Assembly: GCA_002224055.1 (NCBI GenBank)
Contig: AZLU01000205.1
Span: 1-64,000, forward strand
From: Pezizomycotina sp. ARF18
Lineage: Eukaryota; Ascomycota
Length of the DNA stretch: 64,000 nt
Direction of reading: 5' to 3'
Shown here: positions 47,046 through 57,282 of the stretch, in pieces
How positions within the stretch are numbered: the stretch's first letter is position 1
How the letters are laid out: each line of letters opens with the position of its first letter
Notes under the pieces: generated by a model
What the model was told of the DNA's origin: nothing
Seen by the model: only the letters and a program-made list of their open reading frames with translations
Database searches by the model: none
Program-made: the position numbers and the translations under genes

Positions 47046-48342
47046 CTCATATAGCATGATCAACAACTCGTCCTAACTCTATATCCTCCGGACCAATTGG
47101 TGACGGGGTTCCGATACTCTCTCCGCGACGTTTCTGTCCTGATACCTCAACGGAATCGTTGGCATTTCATGATCGCTAGCCTTTTCCCCTGTTACGCCAT
47201 CTTCCTTCGCGATCTTCGAAGTACCGTCGGAGCCCCCGGGTCCGCTCCACGATATCGTCGCTCCTCATTCCACTGGACGAATTTGTGCCTTGCTTGGCCC
47301 GATTGCGCCTAAAATTAAGGGAGCCGAATATAAAGGGACGTTCACAACGACCATAGCCACGAAGTTTTCCCTGTTCGACCAGTCGAACATGTATCCCAGA
47401 TCGTATGGTTTCTCATCGCGGTACTTCCCGTACAGCATGAGCAAAGTCAAAACGACGCGGAGAATGACGGCGATGAGGATGAATACGCCGGAAAGTAGTA
47501 AGACCGCAGTAAGGATTTCTTCTTCAGCGGGACGTGCACATGCATCACTAGCGGGATGGGGATGCACATTATCAGACGTCTGTCGTAAAGTTAAGAATAC
47601 CGATTACGTAGAGATTCACGACTCCCTTAACGCAGGAGCCGGGAGGCAGGTCGACCTGCCAGTTCCGGGAGACGGCTGGCATTTCAGCAGCATTACGATC
47701 CAGGCGCCGATGTAAGTGATCCCGCACAGATACGCGCATAGTTGACGAGCTGGTGTTGCCAAAGACCAATTCTACAAGGGTGATCTGTTAAACCTCCGTT
47801 ATTTTATATACAGATGATAGGGCGATGATGCCGGGTTATGCTCACGTCAACCTACTATATAGAAACAGCATACAACCTTTGCAGCACCATATTAACGTGG
47901 CGTAGGTAGCCCATCCGACGAAATCCCATACTGAGCCCACCGCAATCCGATGTTTCTCTGCTGCTGTCATCATTTGAAGCGCTTCAGTAGTGACGGTGTG
48001 GTTATTGCCATGTGTGTCTTCAATAGTTAGCCGGCGATCGGCGAGAAAAGGAATGCAGTGGATCGACAGTCTTACAGAATACATGGTCACTGACCACGGA
48101 TATTGTGTAGCGGATCTTAGATACAATCGAGAAAACGGTTGTTCATGAGTATAAATCTCCAGTATGTGTCATTGGACAGAAAGGTCAACCCACGGAAGCG
48201 AATAGAATAAGATAATCATCTCCCTGCCAGTGCCGAAAGCCAAGTACTGTCATTCTGCTAAGAACTCGAAGAAGACGATGACTATGGCGATAGCCCAATC
48301 TACCCAACTCTCCAGCAACCATTCTGGAAGTGGCATTACCAT
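47046..48342 (-). CDS. PTH11-like rhodopsin-fold membrane protein (P3)
   Basis: From the ATG at 48342: MVMPLPEWLLESWVDWAIAI and a first helix (VIVFFEFLA); a lumenal loop; WATYATLIWCCKGCMLFLYS, then RLT (the family helix with a Lys before L-x-x-L-Y); VSRNWQVDLPPGSC and VVNLYVIGILNFTTDV, matching the family's L-N-x-x-T-D-v; IPIPLVMHVHVPLKKK; LLLSGVFILIAVILRVVLTL; DWSNRENFVAMVVVNVPLYS. The hydrophilic tail ends EDIELGRVVDHAI at 47046, as many homologues do. The frame is broken about four times; several introns (for example at 48.0-47.8 kb) are plausible. Convergent with P2. Confidence 0.75.
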
Positions 48343-50607
48343 CAACGTGTATAAGGGAGTTTCCCCGTCCGTGGTTTGGTAGATATCACAGCGTGCCGAC
48401 CGCCGAGCTTAAGACTCCTCAAACAAAGTTTGGCCGATGGAGATTCTAGTGACACTCTCGTTACACCAATTCATTATTCCCAGATCACTGCTTAATCGAT
48501 ATCCAGACAGGGTTCCAACTTCCAAGGGATCGATGACGTGCAAACGTCGAGAAGCGGGGATGTTCAGCTACTTAAACATAATATAAATTTCGTAGCACGC
48601 AAACCTTAAAGATATAGGAACAGGAACAGGGCACGGATTCCCTTCCGAGGCACAAATGCCAATTCTCATCTTCGAGCGTCTCTCCATTTTGCAGCCATCC
48701 ACAAGTGGACCCCGGTTGGACAAAACTAGAACGAATAATAGAACTTTTAAGCTGATGCAAGCCATCGTGAGAAAACTTAAGCTTCAAGACACTCTTTGGT
48801 ATGTTTTGTTTGGTGACCATGTATCAGACTTTTATATTCTCCCTCCACGGTCGTCCGTCATTGGCTGCTTTAGCGCCAAGCTCAAGCTTCAACGCCATCG
48901 TTACAGTAATTGCGAGAACGAGCCATTATCTTTAACAATGGCGAAAAAAAACATGCAATTTACTAAGATTGCGCAACACGTGACTGCAAAACTGCTTGGG
49001 ACGAAACAAAACTTAAAAAAACATAAACAAACCTTCATTCTCATTACATCTACACGCGTCGGCGCAGACCAGCAGCGCGGCAAGCAGGGGGCCTCGGGGA
49101 TGCAATCTCCCAGGTACCTTATAATACACGTACATGTATATTCGATGCATGTACAGGCGGAGTCTGAGGGTCGCAACCCAAAGAGGCATGTTATACTATA
49201 ATAAACATATATAAAAATTATACTACCACGCAGTGACAAAGGAGTCTAGGGGTGTAACCCCAGGTACTATGCATACAAAAAAAAAAAAAAAAAATAGCGC
49301 CGCAGGCCAAAAGGGGGTCTGGGGCTCCCCTCAGCACTATTATAATTATTCTATAAAATATCTAGCCGTATATAAAAAATACAACACTAACAGGCACACA
49401 CTTACCTCGCCTTCATTAATGATAAATATCAGTATTGCCTTGTAATAATTCGGCGGTTCATTGTCACGAAAAAATTTCAAATTGTAGCCACAACTACGGC
49501 TGCGACTACGTTTAGCCTCAAGCAGTGTAACGGATACTCGACGAACCTTAAAAATCTACACACAAAAATGCTCCCCTCAGCTCGGCGAACACATTCGCAC
49601 TACTTCTCCGTCCGCAAAGCTCAAACCCGCGAAGTTCTCGCGGCTTTAAATTTCGCCCACGTGCGATTACGCTCGCTCGAGTAATTTTTAAGCTCGAGCC
49701 AATCAACGTCGCCGTTTGTAAAGGTCAAGAGTTAACAAATTGCCTGTCGAAAAAGTAGCATGTTTTCCTTAATATAATTAGAAGAAGAAGAAGAAGAAAT
49801 CGTGCACCAGAATTTCTCTTCTTTGCGGAGGAACACAATTGTCATTGTCGGCGACACGGCCAATAAGCAAATAGCGGAATAGGATATATTCGGCAGATCC
49901 AATGCTGGACGGGAAGCACCGCCGGCCTATCGAGATGGTCGTGTAGAGATCGTTTACCTCAATATCCAAAACCTAGCATGAACAGAGCTACGACTCTTTT
50001 CTTCTTCAAAACAACCGCTACAAGTAGCGCCATGAACCCATTTATATTTAGAAATTACAAGCATTCGCTGTTAAACAAAGTTAAGCGGTGAGTATTTAAG
50101 AAAAGCCTAGATGATAGACCGCAGTTCGGCGAAGCCGGATTCCAGAAACGATTTGGTCTCGAGAAGATCGTAATTTGTGAATCCCTATATCATGTCATCG
50201 ATCGAGCAAATTCTCATTTGGCTTACTGGTCGCCCGGCTTACCAACAGATGCGTGAGAGTGTAAAGTCATAATATCCCTATGCAATAGCCGAACTCATGA
50301 GTTATCGATCCTCAAGTGGCATAGGACGGCGAGAGAAACGACGTCAAGTGATTTTGAAATGTCTTTATTGAGTGGTAGGCGCCTAGATTGATGACAGCGG
50401 CAAATTGATCTATTTTATTCTCTAACTACCGAGCTTCCTAAGAATCAACACTGTGCCGGCAGATTTGAAGTTTCGTTTAGTTTCCATGGCGCATTCTTTG
50501 CTTCCTCGCAGTGGCTACTGCAATTAATATTTGCTAAGTCTTTTGCGTGTTGCATAACAGACACTTCCTAAAGCAAACATCCGATTCTCTGGCGTTCGTT
50601 GCACAGT
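48343..50607. other. gene-poor stretch with GC hairpin repeats
   Basis: Holds the four-copy repeat listed next. A 181-residue + frame at 48656-49201 runs into that repeat and looks like chance. The short gaa repeat at 49783-49799 and several A runs are the only other features. Confidence 0.4.
49087..49337. repeat. four-copy GC hairpin repeat in AT-rich DNA
   Basis: Four diverged cores occur at 49087-49117, 49156-49186, 49238-49267 and 49309-49337. Each follows the plan ggggtct-gggg-(loop)-cccc-agg-tac, so GGGG pairs with CCCC or close variants (for instance ggggtgtaacccc). Spacing is 69, 82 and 71 bases. Between cores the DNA is AT-rich and often carries ataata or tataat. I do not recognise the family. 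Confidence 0.6.
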
Positions 50608-51360
50608 TCAAGCCCGAATGATCTCCAATTCGCGATGGGCTAAGTTCAGGCTGACCAGAATGACAAGGCGGGCAGATATGTTTGCAGCCAGTGAGCATCT
50701 TGCAGATCTGCAGAATCTGCAGTGGCTACGATTTGACATCTCGATTCGATTATAGGCGAGAATGATATCCACCATTAACTGAGGATGCTTGAGGGCTAGT
50801 CCCGAAACTCCGGTATAGCCATGAGCTTGTGCTGGTGTATAGCGATACTGTCGATTTCTGGAGTCGGCCAATATGAGGTTTCGCAATCCGTAATCGTGAT
50901 TTCGCTGTAGAGTCAATCCAAGATGTGGAAGAACTCCGCACGCTTACGTGATTTGGATTCCACAAATCAAGCCACTTAACAGCCCCGACGCCGAACTTTT
51001 CGTCCAGGCGACGCCCTGCTTCGATTTTCATTCGGAAATTTTGAGATAGATCGCGGCAAGCAACACCTCAAAGTCGTCCTTCATGGTGAGAGTCGCATAG
51101 GATCCAGTATTTAAAAGCTTTCTACCCGCTCCATTGTCTCACGATCCTGTTCTGATGCTCAGTTTTATTTCTCATAGCTTCTAGAAACCCTCCTTCGAGT
51201 GCGCTTTTAAGAGAGCTCGATTGATCTCCCGGCCGCAACGGAACATCCGTATCTTCCTCCGATTCCGAGAGTCTTAAGATTAGTCCGTTAGCTTTTGGAG
51301 GATCTTGGATTGAGTTAAAAACTAACTGAGAAGCAAACCCTCTAAATTAACTTCCGACAT
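50608..51360 (-). CDS. spliced protein of unknown family
   Basis: The start is at 51360 (MSEVNLEGL). A downstream exon reads KANGLILRLSESEEDTDVPL, QSSSLKSALEGGFLEAMRNK and RIVRQWSG. After a frame change it continues LLNTGSYATLTMKDDFEVLL, then AAIYLKISE, and RLDEKFGVGAVKWLDLWNPN. A clear 43-base intron (50905-50947, gtaagc to ctacag) joins H to RNHDYGLRNLILADSRNRQY and ALKHPQLMVDIILAYNRI. The coding pattern continues cleanly across the splice, which is the best evidence the gene is real. The first part resembles the ends of BTB-like folds only vaguely. The C-terminal residues (CRFCRSARCS) may be out of frame. I do not recognise the family. Confidence 0.45.
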
Positions 51361-51582
51361 CCTTCCTCAGTTGCCTGGTTTCGACGTGATTCCTCTTCGT
51401 GTGAGCAAATGAACTGCCTGATTGCTATACCTCGCGCATCTTAAACCATGTGAATTTAAGTCGAAAAGGATTCGCTGGCTGTGGTTTGTTAAAGAGACCC
51501 TTGGGGGAGACAGATGGCCGCTGATATACGTGGGTGAATGTGAGCGAAATGTCCAAGCAGTTTGTTTGTCATAAAACTTTGA

Positions 51583-51586
<4 letters not shown>

Positions 51587-51621
<35 letters not shown>
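51587..51621. repeat. poly-T tract of about 34 bases
   Basis: The longest homopolymer in the window, intergenic. Confidence 0.9.
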
Positions 51622-51623
<2 letters not shown>

Positions 51624-52565
51624 AACAAGTAACTAGAATAACATGGAATAAAAATGAACAGCAAAAAATAAATAAGGAATCCCCAATGCCAGTGTTTGTC
51701 CAGGTTTGGCAGCCTGAGTTGAATGCAGGGCTTTGTAATGTGAGGATCCCAGCACATAACGCGCAAGTACGGTCGCCGTTGCTTCCGAGGCCCCTAGCTC
51801 AGTCTGGCTGTTTGCTCTAGCTGGTATCCTACTCGCGCAGTCCACAAGATCAATACGGCTAGTTCCATCTGTACTAGGGATAGGCCATATCGGGCGCCTG
51901 TCGCTTGGGCATATACGCCCCTCTAGAAACTTCTAGTAGTTATTATGTGCACGATCCAACGGGGTCCGTAGTTGGACGAGCTCTTCGTTCGACCCTTATG
52001 CCTATTAGAGCTATATTCGAAAATGCCAAACTTCTGAAAATATTGCTCGTTTCCCTTGTATCCATCATACAACTACCCAGATCACTATATTCCATCTCCT
52101 GCATCGAAGCGCATGGAATGAAGATACTCGGAGCTTTAAATATCCCACAGGGAACAATCATTCGATCCAAGGGTGACAACGCTATAATAATACCTTCCAT
52201 TTTTATCGGAATTCAGTAGATTTATTAACACAGGTCCTGCGAACGTCCAAAATGCCGCAACACGTGGAACTCATAGTCCACTTTCATTGCTTGATTCTTT
52301 TCAAGCGCCGAATTAAGTAATGCAATTACGTTACGGGCCGATAATAAATATCTCACGATGAATAATTCCAAGATGATCAGATATAACTTTCGGCGACGAG
52401 CATTAAACCTAAGCCATACGGTAGGAACACGTTGCTGGCAACAAAACTTGTTCAATCAGTGACACCAATCATCATGGCTACGTCGTATAAATTGGCGTGG
52501 GAGTTCCACTCTCTGCGGTTTGATCGGCAGATCTGCCCCGTATTTTCTTTTTTCGAGCTTTGAAA

Positions 52566-52623
52566 ATTACATGGCAGAGCCTAACCAGGCTCGTTACCGC
52601 TAAGCCACATGCCGGCTCCCCAT
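52566..52623 (-). ncRNA. possible tRNA-derived fragment
   Basis: On the minus strand the sequence gcatgtggcttagcggtaac resembles a polymerase III A-box region (tggcttagcggt). It is followed by a perfect 6-bp stem-loop, gagcct-ggtt-aggctc, where an anticodon arm would be. No matching B box or acceptor stem is visible, so this is at most a tRNA pseudogene or SINE head. Confidence 0.2.
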
Positions 52624-52983
52624 TGGCGATAAATTTCACAGATATCACGCAATTTTAAATGTTTCTACACGAAGTATTTCTTGAAATATTAGCTAACTCC
52701 GTAAGATCGTTCTTTGGAAAAATTTCTCCTAGATACTCTGCATTCACGAAGTTAATAAATATAGAGCCATATGAAGTATATACTTCCTAAACTAAGCATT
52801 CCGCAGCGAAGTTCTAGTAAACGTAGACGATGCATATCGTCCCGATACCAAAGAGTCTAAGACCGACCACAGGGTGGCACGATGAAGTATGTTATTCCGC
52901 ATCTCTCGAAAACGGTTAAAAACCTTACATCCGTCGGCTAACTGTTATCATTCTTATCGACTATAGCCTCTCATTTGACAAGT

Positions 52984-53661
52984 ATGAAACCCAGAATACT
53001 ACTTTCCAGTTGAATAAGAGACCTTTCCTAATCGCTAGGCATTTGATCGCTTCTAGAGACCTTCAATCGGGGGAATACTCCGACTTGACTCTGCTCGTCG
53101 GCCAACGGAACAGGTCTTCAGGTGCACAAAGTCATCGTTTGCGCAAACTCGACGTTCCTAAGAGATGCCTGTAAACAAGAGTCTGCCGAAAAAGGATCGG
53201 AGAAAGAGTGAAATACGATACCAGAGCTTAATGTCGGAGTCATAAAATATACAGTCGACTTTCTTTACACCGGCAGACTACAAGCTCTCGGACCCTTCGC
53301 AGCCTGACCGCCATCTTGATGTTTTCCGGTGCGCCATCTTTCTTGGGGTAGAAAAATTGAAAGATCTTTCTATCCAGAAGTTATTCAACTTCTTCGGATC
53401 GCTGCCCGATATGTCGACCACTCAGTGATATCAGCTCGTATCAGGGTGCTCAACGCGCTATACGCAAAGAGCTCGGACTTGGACCGCGACTTTCCTGGTT
53501 TCCGTGCATTGGTACGGCGGTTGACTTGGAACTTAGACGAGCATTAAACGGATAAGGAATTCGAATATGTTCTATCTAGAAGGGCAGAATTGGGACGGGA
53601 TATATTGAAGCTTCGCACTTGTCTTGGATATATAGCTATAGCTGGGTATCCACTCTTGTAA
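52984..53661 (+). pseudogene. BTB short-form pseudogene (B3)
   Basis: This gene matches B1 and B2 in order: a tiny first exon (MKPRILLS), a strand SGEYSDLTLLVGQ, LQVHKVIVCANSTFLRDACK, then VIKYTVDFLYTG, DVFRCAIFLGVEKLKDLSIQ and VISARIRVLNALYAKSSDLD. The donor after exon 1 is tt instead of gt. There are in-frame stops (after KGSEKE and after LDEH) as well as frame changes. Unlike its relatives, it shows nonsense changes, so real decay is likely. The last residues (LGRDILKLRT) still align with B1 and B2. Confidence 0.7.
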
Positions 53662-53691
53662 TAGTTAAAGGGTTTCTCATTCCTGTTTAGT

Positions 53692-53766
53692 ACTATTAAC
53701 TATTAACTATTAACTATTAACTATTAACTATTACTAACTATGAATTATGAGCTATTAACTATGAAC
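53692..53766. repeat. heptanucleotide repeat (actatta)n
   Basis: About ten copies of actatta and near variants (actatga, actaaac-like), just downstream of the BTB pseudogene. Confidence 0.9.
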
Positions 53767-54128
53767 TATCATTTATTATATAATATTTTAGTGTAAGTCT
53801 GATTCTAGAAACCTTATATCGTACGGGTTGCCACTAAGCTGAAATGAAGATGACCCCAAAATGGCAACAATATTAGACTTAAATAAGTGTAGACCCGATA
53901 TCGACATGGTATTTACAAGGTTGATGTAGTATTTGCACCGCCATTCCGTAACATCCCCATGCCGATATCCTCCGTGATCGAGCGCTCGACTAAGTGCGGA
54001 AAGTTTGCAAAGTTGGTGGTACATCTCACGAGCTCGATTCTATCTTCGAGATCTGGAAGCACTCCAAGCCGCGGAGGTAACATCGGATAAGGAGTAGTTC
54101 TAGTTCTTGGACTATCTCCGACCTCGTC

Positions 54129-55190
54129 TCATCGCTTTCGCAGATGTCCCGAGCCACACCTTCTAGCTTGCGGCATACATATTACGATGAGCCGTGCCTT
54201 GCATTGTCGATCCACCACCTGGAGCATAATACTATAACCAGGGCCCACAAAATTCCAAATAATATCCGAGAATTCATTCGTGATATACAGCGCCAGAAGA
54301 TTATGGCCAGGAAGACGTTGAAACGTGCCGACGGCGAACATGAAATACGCCGCGCGCTTCTCTCTGGGCGTTATGCTAGTCACGTTGCCGAGTATCACGA
54401 ACGGGATGAAGTACACGAGGATGTCGTGAGGGAAAAGATGCTCCACGACGTTATGAACAGAGCAGAATTGTAACCGCATCGCGTTCATGTAGAACCAGTT
54501 CAAGAGAAAGCAGCAGTCGAGTAGGTTCACGAGGATCTGTCGGACGAAAACCGTCAGCGAGCTATTCTCTCACAAAAAAAAAAAAAAAAAAAAAAAAAGA
54601 AAAAAAAAAGAGTACTCTAGCCGACTGACCTGGAATGCGGCGCCTATCCCACAAAATACCCAAGTAACTATGATAGCCCACCAGGTCTTCGGAAAGCGGT
54701 TCCGAGTGTAAGATCGTTATAGAAGCAAAGAAGACGGCTTTGCAGCAGTATAATGAGGTTTTATAGATAAAGGCACCGGCGTAATAGCCTTTCATCATTG
54801 GTTCCTCGAGCTTATCTATATTACCATCCGACGCGTTGTCGGGATATCTAGTTCCCGATAGTGTCGTCCCATTCTTCTGTATTGTGTTCAGGATCACCTG
54901 AGCTAGGTACAGCACCATGCCAAGAGGACAAAAAGCTCTCTCCAGGGCCGCATACGGAAGCGGAGCTGAACGTATAGCCTGATACACGCGAGAACGGTAA
55001 CAGCTCCGAAGAGTGTCCAGTCAAAGATCTGTATGGTAGAATTAGTTATTGTGTAATCTATCGTAAAAACTGCATGTATGAGGCAAGGGAGCGGTTTGCG
55101 AGAGGACTTGATAGCATATGACGACTCGCGCATCGCCTGAACTACATAGAATTGATAACCTTGCATAACCATGACTGCGATTTGTCCCAA
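54129..55190 (-). CDS. PTH11-like rhodopsin-fold membrane protein (P4)
   Basis: Helix 1 follows a splice acceptor (accatacag): IFDWTLFGAVTVLACIRLYV, then QLRFRMRPW. Next come ELFVLLAWCC and GMVLYLAQVILNTIQ, and GYYAGAFIYKTSLYCCKAVF, the family Lys-containing helix. An intron with donor gtcagt after RRRIPG and acceptor ccgacag contains the A/T run at about 54572-54610. The next exon reads ILVNLLDCCFLLNWFYM, then FPHDILVYFIPFVILGN (the D-x-l-v-y-x-I-P-f motif), EKRAAYFMFAVGTF and ARLIVICMPQARR. The tail end is unclear. Two or three frame shifts. The start of exon 1 is uncertain. Confidence 0.7.
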
Positions 55191-56205
55191 GAGTCTCGAA
55201 TTGAACTATCGAAAACAATGACAATAGCCGTAATTTAGAATGCCTCAGGGAGTCTTCCCCGAACTATATACCAAACCCGACATCGCAAACCACGTGTTCT
55301 TGACATTATTTCAAACTTGAGAAATCATATTTAATTCTCGAGATGATGTCTACGTTAAACGTTCCTTACAGAATATCAATCAGATAATGTGTAAGTGTTC
55401 CAGGTATCCAAATGCATTATCAAAAATTTTGCGGTGGTGCCTGTATTCCTTCCGCATCCACAGGGAGCACATTGATTCGAGCAACAAGCGAGAAAACGCG
55501 GAAATTTCCCAAAGACGAACGCAATTCTCGCGAGATAATTGCTCAAAATTTTCTTTCCCCAAAATCTTGATTTGACTGCCGGTCAGGCTGCACGAGGGCT
55601 TGTGATGCCTTGCTTGTCCTTACTATTGCTTTCTCCTCGGAGAAAAAATTTTCCAACTTGCTTCTCGAACCTTTCAGCGCAAGCAAGCCCAAACGGCGAC
55701 TTGTGCCGTCTGTCCGAGATTTTAAGATCGCCAATCTTGCATCTAAATAGTACAAAAATTTATTCAGATCATCAAGGTCGCTTAGCTTGCCGACTATGTT
55801 TGCCTTAGCTTAAGAAGATTTGACCTCCTTCTGAGGCTCAGAGGGGCAGAAGATTCCGCGCCTGTCGTTATGCAGCTTTGTTTGGTAGCGAACCTAAGGC
55901 AAGAACATCTAGGGATAGCTACTACTTGCAATTCCTACGGCGAATGATGAAACGGCTTCTATAACTGCCTTCTAGGAAGGCAATAGCTTCATGATGTTTG
56001 GCTCATCAGTACGTATAGCGACATACATGCGCGCCCGAGGTGAATGAGAGTCATAGTATCATCGATCGGTTCGATAGTGTCACTTTTGGAAATATTGTAT
56101 TTCATGAGGGAAAAAAAAGCAACCTATAGTAATTAATGATTGGCGCTTTGACTTGCGTAGTCTGGCTAGGTGGTGATGTCAACTAAGCTTAGTAGGTCCG
56201 CTTCT
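55191..56205. other. intergenic
   Basis: No gene supported; two short opposing frames near 55.55-55.8 kb overlap. Confidence 0.4.
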
Positions 56206-56997
56206 TCAACTACTTTCAGAATGCAAATACTCGAATAGCTCTTTTTGCTGCTCATTTTCCTCTTTATATTACCGGAATTTAACCGCCATAAATGAACGCC
56301 GGCGAGATTATTCTTCTTATACTCTTCTTCACCTCCTTTACACTCCTCGTGCGCTGGTTGGTCTCCGGGCAGATACCATACAGCAGCTGCTTCGAGCTCA
56401 ACCCAAGTCGAGAAAGTCCTTCGGAGTAAGGCCATACCCGCCCGCATAGTCTGCATATTAACAAAGCTCAGCGACTTCACCGAGTCTTGACGTAATCCGT
56501 CGTCGCCGTGATATAGTAACGTAATAGTCCTATCAAGTTTACTCCGGATCTTCGCTAAGATCTCCGGTCCCTCCTTGACAACGTTCGATACTCCCAATCG
56601 ATATCATACCCATCCACCTTCCACTTTATCAAGATTCTGTTACAGACTCTGCGTATTTTTCTATAGCACTGGTGCCTTCTTCACCAGCTCCGTGAGGTCG
56701 TAGCCCCATATGTGGGAGCACTACCCCAGAACTGCGAGACCAGAATCTTGATCTTGGGATTCTTAGAGCGCGCGGTATCAACGACCCATTTGAAGCGGTT
56801 GGCTAGTGGCCGGTTTTCTGGAATCGTATAGGCCGAAAGTGCCGTCCGCTTGTAACCCGACCGGCGCGAAAAGAGCGCGTCGACTTTAGAGAAGTCTATT
56901 TCGGACCAAAGTCTGGAACTTTGTTATAGTTTGGTCATCGGACATGTATATCCAAGCGGCCGCGATCGGTTGGGGTAAGCGCGTTGGTCGATGCCAT
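56206..56997 (-). CDS. GH18 glycoside hydrolase (chitinase / endo-beta-N-acetylglucosaminidase class)
   Basis: GH18 enzymes cleave beta-1,4-linked GlcNAc polymers or the core of N-glycans by substrate-assisted catalysis. The frame pieces run FSKVDALFFAPVGLQADGTF, then ANRFKWVVDTARSKNPKIKI and ILVSQFWGSAP. IKWKVDGYDIDWEYR carries the D-x-x-D-x-D-x-E motif with the catalytic Glu present. EGPEILAKIRSKLD, SLSFVNMQT, LGLSSKQLLYGICPETNQRT and NNLAGVHLWRLNS follow. The start at 56997 (MASTNALTPTDRG) lacks a signal peptide, so the enzyme may be intracellular. About 260 residues is a compact catalytic domain. The C-terminus reads KELFEYLHSESS. About four frame shifts. The family is certain; the exact substrate is not. 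Confidence 0.85.
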
Positions 56998-57246
56998 GAT
57001 TGCGTGTTACAAAGGATGACAGAATGACGATACCAATGAACGGTTAAAGTCCTGGAAAGCAAGATTATGGAGTGCTTTGTACGACTGGCTATTCCTGCTC
57101 AAACAAAGAATTCATCCAGAAAAGCAGGTAAACACCACCAGAACTAACCAACATATTTATAAACTTGGAGCCGCTTGCTATTTTGCAAGCTCAACTACGT
57201 AAGATCCATGTATCTCGAAAGGATCTTCTTATATTGAAAAGGTTTT

Positions 57247-57282
<36 letters not shown>

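Larger units (their letters stand above)
51361..52983. other. gene-poor stretch
   Basis: No gene supported. Contains a 34-base T run (about 51587-51621) and a possible tRNA-like piece near 52.6 kb. Confidence 0.4.

Noticed and set aside
48656-49201. 181-residue open frame on the plus strand
   Set aside because: Runs into the GC hairpin repeat, has no family pattern, and shares sequence with an opposite frame.
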